A program made the translations under genes and the position numbers. A model generated the notes under the pieces. The model made no database searches. It was given only the letters and a program-made list of their open reading frames with translations, and was not told the DNA's origin. A stretch of 64,000 bases of DNA from Spirochaetaceae bacterium (GTDB lineage: Bacteria; Spirochaetota; Spirochaetia; Treponematales; Rectinemataceae), in NCBI GenBank assembly GCA_025358255.1, contig JANYKC010000096.1, positions 124,001-188,000 on the forward strand, in the 5' to 3' direction. This document shows, piece by piece, positions 1-8,990 of this stretch. Position 1 is the first letter of the stretch, and the number at the start of each line of letters is the position of its first letter.

Positions 1-273
1 AAGGGCCATTACCGCCTCCCCTGCGCAGGCTCCGCCTTCAAGAACGACCGGAGCCTTGGAAGGCCCACCGGCAAGATCCTCGACGAGCTGGGCCTGCGGG
101 GCAGGAGGCTGGGCGGGGCGATGGTCTCGGACTGGCATGCGAACATTTTTGTCAATGCCGGGGGGGCGACCGCGATGGACATCGCCGCCCTTGTGGACCT
201 TGCGCGCCGCGAGGCACGGGCGCGCCTTGGCGTGGAACTGGAGAGCGAGATCATCTTTGTGGGCGGAACATAG
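1..273 (+). CDS. murB: UDP-N-acetylenolpyruvoylglucosamine reductase, C-terminal part (5' end outside window)
   Basis: Frame 1 is open from the first base and encodes 90 residues matching the C-terminal MurB domain. MurB reduces enolpyruvyl-UDP-GlcNAc with NADPH/FAD in the cytoplasmic stage of peptidoglycan synthesis. Visible family motifs are GSAFKN, whose Ser is the usual proton donor, then a GGAMVSDWHANIFVN segment and a terminal LESEIIFVG segment carrying the conserved Glu. The N-terminal FAD domain lies beyond the left edge. The gene ends in TAG 70 nt before the antiporter start on the same strand. Confidence 0.93.
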   Translation, partial: KGHYRLPCAGSAFKNDRSLGRPTGKILDELGLRGRRLGGAMVSDWHANIFVNAGGATAMDIAALVDLARREARARLGVELESEIIFVGGT

Positions 274-343
274 GCACCGCAGCTCAGATAATTCAAGGCC
301 GGACAAGTTTTTGCTTGCTCCGAAGAGCCCCACAACGTACACT

Positions 344-2884
344 ATGTTCACTATGCCCTTCGCGCTGCCGATAACCGACGCAGGCGGGACTTTTTTCATT
401 GTCCTAGCCCTTATCCTCCTGGCTCATTTCCTCACCGATCGCCTGCGCCTGCCAGCGCTTGCCGGCCTCATGGCGGCGGGGATCCTCGTCGGCCCGGCAG
501 CGCTCGACCTGGTCACGCGAGGAACCGTGGTGGACCATCTAGGCCAGATAGGGCTTGTCTACGCGTTCTTCCTCCTGGGCGCCGACGTCGATTTCGCGCG
601 GCTCAAGAAAACCTCCTCCCTCCAGGCGGGCTACGCCGCCCTTCTGGCCCTCATCCCTTCCATGCTCGTGATCACCGCCTTGACCTTGGGTTTCGGGGTC
701 TCCGTCATCGGTGCCATCTCCGTCGGCCTCGTGCTTGCCTCCCAGAGCCTCCTGCCATCTGGCATCCTCTCAAAGCTGGGCCTTTCCAAGTCCAGGCCCG
801 CGCTGGCGGCGGAAAGCGCGATCCAGGCGACGGGCATCATGCAGCTTGGCTTGCTTGCCGTCCTGGCAGTCGCCTGGAGGAAACCCGAAGAACCCGCCGC
901 CTGGCTCCTTTCCCTCCTGGCCTTGGTCTCTGCCGCCCTTGTCTTCTATTTTATCCTGCCCCGGATAGCCTCCCTCTTTTTCAGGAGGGCCAAGGCCAAT
1001 GACATGGCGGAGTTCGTCTTTGTCCTGGCACTGGCATTCCTCTGCGCCTTCGCCCTCCGCTTCGCCGGCCTCGAAGCCTTTGCCGGCGCCTACATCGCCG
1101 GAATTGTCCTGGGCCGCTTCTTCCCCGAGCGCTCTTCCCTGGAAAAGCGCCTTCGTTTCGCGGGCGAGTGGCTTTTTGTGCCCTTCTTCTTTGTGGCCCT
1201 TGGCATGAGCCTGGATATCGGCGGGGTATTCTCAAGCTGGCGCTTCCTCGTCTACGGCCTGGTCCTTTCCGTCCTCGTCCTTGGAGCCAAGCTGCTCTCC
1301 GCCCTGGCCCTCAGGCCCTTGGCCGGTTTTTCCCGCACCGAGGCGGCGCTGGCCTTCAGCCTCACCGCAAGCCAGGCGGTTTCCGCGGTCGCGATCGCGG
1401 GAGTCGCCCATGCGGCGGGAGCCATTGACGACGCGATGGTCGTGGCCATCGCGATGGCTTCCATGGTCACAAGCCTCGTGGCACCCCTTGTCGCCCGCTC
1501 GGCCGGCGGGAGGCTGGCCCTCACCGAAGCCCAAGCGAGTCCCAAGACCGAAGAGAGGCCCGAGCGCATTGTCGTGGGCATCTCGAACCCCGCGCGCCTC
1601 GACAACCTCCTTGAGCTGGCCTTCATGCTCCGCCGCCGCGGTTCCACCGACCCCGTGGTGCCGGTGTCCATCGTCGCGGAGGCCGAGGACAGCGACCTGG
1701 AGCTCTCCAAGGCGGAAAGCCTCCTGGCCAAGGCCATAGTCCGAGGCAACCAGGCCGGCATCCCCATAGCTCCCGCCACCAGCGTGGCCGTCAGCGCCTC
1801 AGAAGGGCTGCGTCTCCTGGCCGAGGAAAAAGGCGCCACGACCCTGGTGATCGGCTGGAGCCGGGCTCCCAAGTTTTCCCGGGCCATCTTCGGCTCCGTG
1901 ATCGAACAGGTCCTGGACACAAGCCCCGAGCTCATCGTCGTGGCCCGCCTCTCCACGTCGATAAAGGACATCTCGCGCGTCATCCTCGTGCTGCCGCCCC
2001 TCATCGAGCACCATCCCGGCTATGCCCGGGGACTTTCCATCCTCTCGACCTTCCTGTCGCGTTCGGGATCCCACCTTTCCATCTACGCCCAGAAGCCCGG
2101 AGGCGCGGCGGCAAAGGACGCCGCGGGCAAGCTGCGCGCGAGGGGCAGCATCCAGGTCACCGAACTGGACTCGTGGAAGGACGTCGGGGCCACGGCCAGG
2201 TCTTCAGGAGGCGCAGCGGGCGCCTCGGGTGGCGGCAATGTCGCCTTCGCCATGTTCTGCGCCCGCCCAGGCGGCCCGGCCTGGCATCCCGCGGTGGAAA
2301 AGCTACCCCATATCCTCGAGGACGAGTTCCCCTCCTCGCCCCTCATCCTTTTCTACCTTCCGGAATTGTCCGTCCAGGTCAAGGGCGAGCCAGACGCCGA
2401 GGGGGAGACCATCGAAAAGGACCTCTTCCAGGCCGCCTTGGACGAAAAGCGAGTCATCCCCGCCATGAAGGAGACCGCGATAACCGACGGGATCCGGGAA
2501 CTCCTCCGACGCAGTTTCGGCGACAACCGCAAGAGCTTTGCCCGACTCGCCTCCCAGCTCACCGAGATCGCCCAAAAAGCGCCCATCGAGCTTGAGCCGG
2601 GCGTCGTCCTCCTCCATGCCCATGTGGCCGAGGTGACCGAGCCCATGGTCTTCTTCGGCGCCCGCCCCGAGGGTTTCCGCATCCTGGCCCTGGAAAGCCC
2701 CGCCCGCGTCCTCGTGGTCCTCTGCTCCCCCGAGAGCCTCTCGCCCGAGGCCCACCTGGCCACCCTTGGGGAAATCGCCCGGCTTTTCAAGGACAAAGCC
2801 CTCGCCGAACGCCTCCTTTCGGTGGGAAGCGTCTCGGAGCTGGGCAAGGAAACCGAGCAGATACGGGATGAGGACCTGGATTAG
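344..2884 (+). CDS. CPA2-type cation:proton antiporter with USP-like and PTS EIIA-like C-terminal domains
   Basis: An 846-residue membrane protein. Roughly residues 1-390 are hydrophobic, about 12 helices, and match the Na+/H+ exchanger (Kef/CPA2) fold; KefB-like segments such as FLLGADVDF and AFAGAYIAGIVLGRFF are visible. A soluble region follows with a universal-stress-protein-like alpha/beta unit starting near IVVGISNP. The last ~150 residues resemble a PTS EIIA type-2 domain, with His758/His760 in a LLHAHV motif where EIIA carries its phosphorylated His. Start ATG 344 is chosen because residues upstream in the same frame are antisense-like murB sequence; ATG 353 is an alternative. Neither start has a strong Shine-Dalgarno. 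Transport of K+ or Na+ against H+ is inferred from the family; gating by a phosphorylated EIIA-like domain is speculative. Confidence 0.85.
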   Translation: MFTMPFALPITDAGGTFFIVLALILLAHFLTDRLRLPALAGLMAAGILVGPAALDLVTRGTVVDHLGQIGLVYAFFLLGADVDFARLKKTSSLQAGYAALLALIPSMLVITALTLGFGVSVIGAISVGLVLASQSLLPSGILSKLGLSKSRPALAAESAIQATGIMQLGLLAVLAVAWRKPEEPAAWLLSLLALVSAALVFYFILPRIASLFFRRAKANDMAEFVFVLALAFLCAFALRFAGLEAFAGAYIAGIVLGRFFPERSSLEKRLRFAGEWLFVPFFFVALGMSLDIGGVFSSWRFLVYGLVLSVLVLGAKLLSALALRPLAGFSRTEAALAFSLTASQAVSAVAIAGVAHAAGAIDDAMVVAIAMASMVTSLVAPLVARSAGGRLALTEAQASPKTEERPERIVVGISNPARLDNLLELAFMLRRRGSTDPVVPVSIVAEAEDSDLELSKAESLLAKAIVRGNQAGIPIAPATSVAVSASEGLRLLAEEKGATTLVIGWSRAPKFSRAIFGSVIEQVLDTSPELIVVARLSTSIKDISRVILVLPPLIEHHPGYARGLSILSTFLSRSGSHLSIYAQKPGGAAAKDAAGKLRARGSIQVTELDSWKDVGATARSSGGAAGASGGGNVAFAMFCARPGGPAWHPAVEKLPHILEDEFPSSPLILFYLPELSVQVKGEPDAEGETIEKDLFQAALDEKRVIPAMKETAITDGIRELLRRSFGDNRKSFARLASQLTEIAQKAPIELEPGVVLLHAHVAEVTEPMVFFGARPEGFRILALESPARVLVVLCSPESLSPEAHLATLGEIARLFKDKALAERLLSVGSVSELGKETEQIRDEDLD

Positions 2885-2989
2885 ACGAGGTCGCGGTTTC
2901 CTCGCAATCAACATTCCTCGTGCCATCCCAGGTTTCGATCGAAATAGATCCAATAAATCGCCGAAAGGCCCCGGCTTCGGGTGTCCGGA

Positions 2990-3017
2990 TTGACAATTAA
3001 TTGCACTGTGATATATT
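2990..3017 (+). promoter_or_regulatory. Sigma-70-type promoter for the lipoprotein pair
   Basis: TTGACA (2990-2995), a 16-nt spacer and TATATT (3012-3017) lie about 30 nt before the 3046 start. The block is notably AT-rich against the GC-rich surroundings, and is followed by an AAGGAG ribosome binding site. Confidence 0.75.
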
Positions 3018-3045
3018 TTTACTGTACCTATAAGGAGCAAGAGTC

Positions 3046-6027
3046 ATGACTGAAAAAGCGCAGAAAGGCCCGAATCATATCATTCGCCTAGGGCTTCTGG
3101 CCCTCGTCCTCCTTTTTTTCAGCTCCTGCTTTTTCGCCGGCAGCGACAGCGTCTCCCTATCGCTCTATAGCCCCTACGCCTCGCAGTACCAGACGAGCAC
3201 CATCCTGTCCATCTCGGGCTACCTGAGCTTCAGCGGCGGCACCTACGACTACTACGATGTCGACGAGATCGACTTCGCCCTGACCTACCAAAGCAGCTCT
3301 GGCCAGAAAACCTACAACAGCTACCTGAGTTACATCTATTCAAACAGCCTGTCCACGAGCGTCACCATACCAAGTGACGCCATTTCGGGCTCCATGACAC
3401 TCAAGGTCACGATCGTCGGTTATTCCTCGACCTTCTCCGACGTGTCCACGAGCGTCACCTTCGATTATTCCGTGAGCGACTGGTCCCCCCCCTACCTGTC
3501 CAGCATCACCCTGATGAAGGGCAGCTCCGCCGCGACCGCCACGGCCTTCGGCTACGGCGTCCAGCCTTCTTACTATTCAAACAGCGCGATCTATGTGAAG
3601 GTCTCCAGCGCGACCGACAATATGGGCGTTACGAAGTTCGGCTATTCCTCCGACGGCTCCTCCTACACCTATGTCAACCTCGATACGGCCGACATCAGCA
3701 CCTCCATCTCCAACAAGGTCATCACGATCCCCTCCAGCTTCACCTCTGGCCTCGGCGCAGGCACCAATAAGTACCTCTACTTGGTCGCGACCGATGCGGC
3801 AGGCAACAATTCCTCCTATCAGTACTCTTCCTTCGACCTTTCGAACTTCACCCTTCCCACCCTGACCATCACCTCACCCGGCTCGGGCTCCTACCTCAGT
3901 TCGGGCTCGAGCGTCACGGTGAGCGGCATCGCCACGCGGGGCTCCACGGATGCTGCGATCACGAGCATCTGGACCCAGATCGATGCCCACCAGGCCACGA
4001 CCGCGGGAGTGACCCTCATCGACTCCGGCACCAGCAAGCTCTGGACCATCACCTATTCGAACCTGACCGAGGGCAGCCACACCTTCAAGTCCACGGCCAC
4101 CGACGGCACCGACAGCACGGACGAGCAGTCGATCACCTTCATCATCGACGGCACCGCTCCGGCCAAGCCCACGATCGGCGGCGTGACGGCGCTCCAGAAG
4201 GTCACCACCTCCTCCCTCGACCTCTCCATCTCGGCTTCGGACACGGGCGGCTCGGGCATGGCCTCCGTGGACATCTTTGTCGGCACCGCGAACGTCGGCA
4301 GTGCGACCCTCTCGGCCACCCCCAATGTCTACACCTACAGCCTGGCCCTGACCTCCAATGGCAACATCACGATCAAGGCCCGCGCCACGGACAATGCCGG
4401 GAACGCCACCGACTCCGACACGGTGACCTTCGTGAAGGATGCCCTCCCCGTGCTCAGCCAGTCGAGCCCGGCCCCCGCCTCCACCGTCTACACCACGCTT
4501 TCCACTTATACGGTCAGCGGCAGCGCCTCCGACAACTCCAAGGTGAACAACCTCCAGTACCAGGTCGCCGGCGGCGCCTGGACCGACTACACCATCACTC
4601 CCTCCGCCTCCATAAACTATTCCTTCAGCGTGACCCTGCCGGCCAACGCCTCCACCCCCGTCAAGGTCAGGGCCGTGGACGATCTTGGGCTGACCTCCAC
4701 CGAGGCAAGCTTCACCCTGGTCAACGACACCACCAACCCGACGGTGGGAGCCACCATCGGCGTGACGGCGGCCAACACCTCGGGTAGCGCCTACTCCGGC
4801 GCACTGACCATCACCGGCACCGCCTCCGACAACCTGGGCCTTGCGCAAGTCGAGTTCCAGGCCCCCGGCTCCTCGACCTGGTCCACGACGAGCCTCAGCG
4901 GCACCACGAGCTGGACGCTGAGCCACACGCCTTCCGCCAACGGTTCCCTCACCTACAGCTTCCGTGCCAAGGACAGCGCGGGAAATTACAGCGCCACGGT
5001 CACCAAGACCTTGACCTATGACGTCCCGCCCAGCATCTACAGTGTCACGATTCCGGCCACAACCTGGGTCGCGACGGCTTCGGCCTCCTTCACGGCCTTC
5101 GCCTCCTCCACGACCCCTGCCACCGTCAGTGCGATCGAATACCGGACCACTCCCCCCGGCTCCACCACGGCCTCGACTTGGATGGACATGGGCACGCTGA
5201 GCTCCGTCAGCGCAACGCAATACAGCGCCACGGCGGGCATCCCCCTCATCCAGGGAGACGGCCAGTACAAGGTCGAGTTCAGGGCCAAGGACAGCGTGGG
5301 CTTCTACAGCGCCGCCAACACCTCCATGGACAAGCTCATTGGGCTTGACACCTCCAACCCCATCCTCTCCTTCACCTCGCCGGTCGCCAACTCCGTGGCC
5401 AACTTCGGCGGGACGAGCGCGGTCACCAGTGACCTGACCACGGGAAGCGTCACGATCTCCGGCACGGCCATCGCCTCGAGCGGCTTCACCACCCTCCAGA
5501 TCCGCTGGAAATCCAACGCCGGATCCTTCGGCAGCTGGAACAACATCACGGCCCCCGCGGCCGGGACCAGCGCCTGGACCTATACCGCCTCCAGCATCCC
5601 GATCGGCACCACGGTCGTGGAAGTCCAGGCCACGAGCGCAGTAGGCAAGACCGCGGCCCTGTCCGAGGGCAGCTCCACCTCCCTGAGCTTCAAGGCCAAC
5701 GGCATCTACTCACTGGGGCTCATCTCCTACTCGAGCTCCTCGAAGACCTGCAACGTCGCCTATGCGAACCAGCCCATCATCGTGAGTTACTACAACTCCT
5801 ACTCCGCCACCCAGAAGGTGTACTGGACGGAACCGGGCCCCAATGTCACGGTCAGCCTCTATGAAGGCTACAACTGGGACACGAAGGTCATCGTCCCCCC
5901 CTACTTCAGCTGGGACACCTACAACAGCGCGACCACCTTCGTGGGCAAGAGCTCGACCTACTACTGGATCGTCCTTACGCCCACCATCGCAAGCACCGGC
6001 TCCCTCACCGTTCAGATAACGCAATAA
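3046..6027 (+). CDS. Large lipoprotein with tandem bacterial Ig-like domains
   Basis: A 993-residue protein with a lipoprotein signal peptide: a basic start, hydrophobic core LLALVLLFF and lipobox FSSC. It is therefore probably lipid-anchored on the periplasmic or outer surface. The rest is Ser/Thr/Gly/Tyr-rich and made of repeated Ig-like beta-sandwich modules; phrases such as ATDNAGNATDSDTVTF, RAVDDLG and AKDSAGNYSATVT recur roughly every 90-100 residues. No enzymatic motif is visible. Start ATG 3046 has AAGGAG 9-10 nt upstream. It is followed after 25 nt by a second surface lipoprotein, so the two are probably co-transcribed from the 2990 promoter. A role in adhesion or surface structure is inference. 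Confidence 0.8.
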   Translation: MTEKAQKGPNHIIRLGLLALVLLFFSSCFFAGSDSVSLSLYSPYASQYQTSTILSISGYLSFSGGTYDYYDVDEIDFALTYQSSSGQKTYNSYLSYIYSNSLSTSVTIPSDAISGSMTLKVTIVGYSSTFSDVSTSVTFDYSVSDWSPPYLSSITLMKGSSAATATAFGYGVQPSYYSNSAIYVKVSSATDNMGVTKFGYSSDGSSYTYVNLDTADISTSISNKVITIPSSFTSGLGAGTNKYLYLVATDAAGNNSSYQYSSFDLSNFTLPTLTITSPGSGSYLSSGSSVTVSGIATRGSTDAAITSIWTQIDAHQATTAGVTLIDSGTSKLWTITYSNLTEGSHTFKSTATDGTDSTDEQSITFIIDGTAPAKPTIGGVTALQKVTTSSLDLSISASDTGGSGMASVDIFVGTANVGSATLSATPNVYTYSLALTSNGNITIKARATDNAGNATDSDTVTFVKDALPVLSQSSPAPASTVYTTLSTYTVSGSASDNSKVNNLQYQVAGGAWTDYTITPSASINYSFSVTLPANASTPVKVRAVDDLGLTSTEASFTLVNDTTNPTVGATIGVTAANTSGSAYSGALTITGTASDNLGLAQVEFQAPGSSTWSTTSLSGTTSWTLSHTPSANGSLTYSFRAKDSAGNYSATVTKTLTYDVPPSIYSVTIPATTWVATASASFTAFASSTTPATVSAIEYRTTPPGSTTASTWMDMGTLSSVSATQYSATAGIPLIQGDGQYKVEFRAKDSVGFYSAANTSMDKLIGLDTSNPILSFTSPVANSVANFGGTSAVTSDLTTGSVTISGTAIASSGFTTLQIRWKSNAGSFGSWNNITAPAAGTSAWTYTASSIPIGTTVVEVQATSAVGKTAALSEGSSTSLSFKANGIYSLGLISYSSSSKTCNVAYANQPIIVSYYNSYSATQKVYWTEPGPNVTVSLYEGYNWDTKVIVPPYFSWDTYNSATTFVGKSSTYYWIVLTPTIASTGSLTVQITQ

Positions 6028-6052
6028 CTGGATAATGGAAACAGGAGGAATG

Positions 6053-8245
6053 ATGAAACGAACGAGGCTCCTTGGGGTAACGGCAATCCTTGCCCTGCTC
6101 ATGACGCTTACGAGTTGCGATCTCCTGACCGGGCTTTTCGGGGGCGGGGGAACCGACCCTGATTTTACCGTCGCGGCCAGCAACGGCTCTGTCCTGGTCA
6201 CCCTGTCCAACACCAGCAAGGTGACGGCGGTCAAGATCACCCGCAGCACGACCTCTGACGGCGTGTACGCAAGCGTCTATGCCGGATCTGAAACCACCTA
6301 CACGGACAGCGACGTGACCGTGGGTTCCACCTATTATTACAAGGTCGAGGTCACCTTGAGCGACTCGACCGTGAAGACCCTGGGGCCCAAGTCCCTCACC
6401 CTCACCTCGGGCCTCGCGGTGCCTTCCAGCGTCACGATCACCCCGACCTATGCTGACTGGGCGACCTATTACGTGACCCTCGGCTTTACCGCCGTGACCG
6501 GAGCCACGAGCTACAAGGTCTATTACGCCACCGACTACCAGGATGACCCCACGTTCTTCGCCACCGACACGAACTTCGTCGAGGTGAGCCTCGCCAGTCC
6601 CTTGACCACCAACAGCCTCAAGATCGCCAACGGCGTGGCCTCGGGCCAGATCGCCTTTGAGAAATCCTCGAGGTACTACTTCTTCGTGAAGGCCCAGAGC
6701 GCCGCCCTGACCTCGACCATGAGCACCGCCAAGGTCTTCACTGACACCCCCGGTCCGGCCAAGAGCCCGACTGACGTGACCATCGAAGCCGCTTCCGGCA
6801 CCAGCCTCAAGCTCACCTGGTCTTCCAGCGCCGGAGCCACGGCCTACCAGATCTACCGCTCCGCCACTGAACTGGGGAGCTATTCCCCGGTCCAGAACTA
6901 CACGGGCGCGGCGGACACGACCACCGGCAAGTTCTCCTTTACCAACACGGGCCTCCAGACCAGCGGCACCTACTACTACAAGGTGGTCGGCTATAACGTC
7001 ACCGACGGCCCGAGCGAGACCGAGATCCTCCAGAACACCTTGGGCACGATCAGCCCCGTCTCGGCCAACACCTCGGTCGCGGCTCCTGCCGGCCTCGTTG
7101 CAGTGGATGGAACCACCTCGGTGACCTTGAGCTGGACGGCGATCTCCGGCGTTTCCACCTACAGGGTCTACCGCTCCTACACCGACCTCTACAGCGGCTA
7201 TACCCTCCTTTCGAGCCCCTCGACCAACGGCTACACGGATTCCTCCAACCTCAATGCGGGCATGACCTACTATTACTATGTGTCCGCAGTGGACAGCGCG
7301 GGAACCATCGAATCCGGAGCCTCGAACAAGGTACAGCTCACCAGGACCACGACCCTCAAGGCCCCGACCTCCTTCGCGGGCACCGGCCAGACCGACACGA
7401 GGATCCGCCTCTCCTGGACTTCCCCCACGGCACTGACCACCGGTGACACCTTCGTGTACACGGTCCAGCGCAGGGACGGAGCCACATGGGTCTCCACCAA
7501 CGTCGTAAACCGCAATGCCAACAGCGCCATGGTCACGGGCCTTACCGCCGCCACCTCCTATACTTTCCGCGTCTATGCGACCGAAAAGGACGGAACCGGC
7601 ACGGTAGTCGCCACTTCTGAGTATTCCAGCAACCTCACGGCAGCCACGATGCCTGCCAACCCGACCCTCACTGCAGGCACCCTGACGGCCACCACCGCAG
7701 TCCTGAACTGGACGGTAGCGGCCGGAGCAAGCGGCTACAACATCTACAAGGCAGCGACCCAGACCGGTGACTACAGCAAGGTGAATGCCTCCACGATCAC
7801 CGCAGCCACGACGTCGACCACGATAGACCAGCTGAGCGCGGGCAACACCTACTGGTTCGTCATCACGGTCCTCGATTCCAACAACCGCGAATCCCTCGTG
7901 AGCGAGCTCAGCGACAGCGCCCTCTCGGTCACCACGGTGAGCCTATCCTCCCCAGTGTTCTCCGCGACGCCGACCTATTCCGCCGGCACGGGAAAGATAA
8001 GCGCCTCCTGGAACGCGGTGTCCACGGCAACCGCCTATGTGGTCGAGTACAGCATCAACGGCGGGGCCTACGCTTCGGCCTTCACCTCCGGAACGAGCAC
8101 AACCGCGCTTACCCTGAGCTTCACGCCCAGCGGCGCGGTGACGGGGGATGCGGTCGATGTACGGATCAAGGCCCAGAAGGGAACGGGAGCGAGTCTTCAG
8201 GAATCCGGATGGACGGCGACCACGAGCTCGGTCGAGATCCTCTGA
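6053..8245 (+). CDS. Lipoprotein with tandem fibronectin type III domains
   Basis: A 730-residue protein starting MKRTRLLGV with hydrophobic core AILALLMTL and lipobox LTSC, so a lipid-anchored exported protein. About seven Fn3-like repeats follow; the signature runs like SAGATAYQIYRSATELGSY, then TYYYKVVGYN, occur about every 90 residues. ATG 6053 is preferred because AGGAGG (6043-6048) is 4 nt away. ATG 6050 and ATG 6035 are in frame but are respectively too close to it or upstream of it. It is the second gene of the lipoprotein pair and is followed by a strong terminator. No catalytic motif is seen; a binding or structural role is inferred. Confidence 0.8.
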   Translation: MKRTRLLGVTAILALLMTLTSCDLLTGLFGGGGTDPDFTVAASNGSVLVTLSNTSKVTAVKITRSTTSDGVYASVYAGSETTYTDSDVTVGSTYYYKVEVTLSDSTVKTLGPKSLTLTSGLAVPSSVTITPTYADWATYYVTLGFTAVTGATSYKVYYATDYQDDPTFFATDTNFVEVSLASPLTTNSLKIANGVASGQIAFEKSSRYYFFVKAQSAALTSTMSTAKVFTDTPGPAKSPTDVTIEAASGTSLKLTWSSSAGATAYQIYRSATELGSYSPVQNYTGAADTTTGKFSFTNTGLQTSGTYYYKVVGYNVTDGPSETEILQNTLGTISPVSANTSVAAPAGLVAVDGTTSVTLSWTAISGVSTYRVYRSYTDLYSGYTLLSSPSTNGYTDSSNLNAGMTYYYYVSAVDSAGTIESGASNKVQLTRTTTLKAPTSFAGTGQTDTRIRLSWTSPTALTTGDTFVYTVQRRDGATWVSTNVVNRNANSAMVTGLTAATSYTFRVYATEKDGTGTVVATSEYSSNLTAATMPANPTLTAGTLTATTAVLNWTVAAGASGYNIYKAATQTGDYSKVNASTITAATTSTTIDQLSAGNTYWFVITVLDSNNRESLVSELSDSALSVTTVSLSSPVFSATPTYSAGTGKISASWNAVSTATAYVVEYSINGGAYASAFTSGTSTTALTLSFTPSGAVTGDAVDVRIKAQKGTGASLQESGWTATTSSVEIL

Positions 8246-8270
8246 GATCCTGAAGGATTGAATTGAGACC

Positions 8271-8307
8271 AAGGCCGCCCACGAGAGATCGTGGGCGGCC
8301 TTTTCTT
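8271..8307 (+). terminator. Rho-independent terminator after the lipoprotein pair
   Basis: Perfect 14-bp stem (8271-8284 with 8289-8302), GAGA tetraloop, and a short T-rich tail. It begins 26 nt after the 8245 stop codon. Confidence 0.88.
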
Positions 8308-8365
8308 GGAAAGAGGGCCGATGACTCCCTCAGTTTCGTCAAAAGACACATTAGAAGGTGCAAGC

Positions 8366-8899
8366 ATGCAAACATCCAAAGCCCGAAAAAGCGTTTTCAT
8401 CGCCCTGGTCCTCGCCATCGCTTCGTCGCCCTTGTGGTCAGACAGCGGCACGAGGGTCTCCCTCATGGACACGGAGATAGCCTTCCCCATGCAGGTCAAC
8501 CTCGGCTTCCTCTCCCTGACCAACGTTTCCAACGGCTTCCTGATCGGCGTCACCTTGGCCAAGATGACCTCGATGTCGCCGTCATCCGACTCCGGTTCGA
8601 GCAGTTTTTCGGCGGTCAGCGTCCTCCCCCTTTCGGTCGGGCTGGCTTTCAGCATGGACAGCGACGACGATTCCATGTCCGCCGTCCTCATCGAGGCTTC
8701 CTTCATCGGTGCCAAGTTCTTCGACGCCGGCGTGCGCCTCTATTTCCCCGCCAATGGCTTCGGCTGGTATGTCGGGACCGGCATCAAGGGCTTCGCGGCC
8801 AGTGATTCGAGTTACGACTCCAGCTCCGCCATTCCCCAGACGACGATGTTCTATGTATCCATCGGCTGTGGGCTCCTCAACTACATCCAGATGCGCTGA
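8366..8899 (+). CDS. Small exported protein, probably beta-barrel or periplasmic, function unknown
   Basis: A 177-residue protein with an N-terminal signal peptide: MQTSKARKS, hydrophobic core VFIALVLAIA, and a likely cleavage site near SPLWS-DSG. The mature part alternates polar and hydrophobic residues and is rich in Gly, Ser and aromatics, as in small outer-membrane barrels. I recognise no named family. Start ATG 8366 is preceded by AGAAGGTG at good spacing; longer in-frame starts read through the upstream terminator. It stands alone between two terminators. Confidence 0.65.
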   Translation: MQTSKARKSVFIALVLAIASSPLWSDSGTRVSLMDTEIAFPMQVNLGFLSLTNVSNGFLIGVTLAKMTSMSPSSDSGSSSFSAVSVLPLSVGLAFSMDSDDDSMSAVLIEASFIGAKFFDAGVRLYFPANGFGWYVGTGIKGFAASDSSYDSSSAIPQTTMFYVSIGCGLLNYIQMR

Positions 8900-8930
8900 G
8901 CCGCTTCCTTCCGCTTTTCCGGCACCGCCA

Positions 8931-8965
8931 AAAAAAGCGCCGTCCCCCAAGGGGCGGCGCTTTTC
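8931..8965. terminator. Bidirectional terminator between convergent genes
   Basis: A stem of AAAAGCGCCG/CGGCGCTTTT plus CCCC/GGGG flanked by an A-run on the left and TTTT on the right. It sits between the stops of the rightward gene (8899) and leftward gene (8991), so it can act in both directions. Confidence 0.82.
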
Positions 8966-8990
8966 GTCTGCCAGGGCTGCTGCCCTCTTC

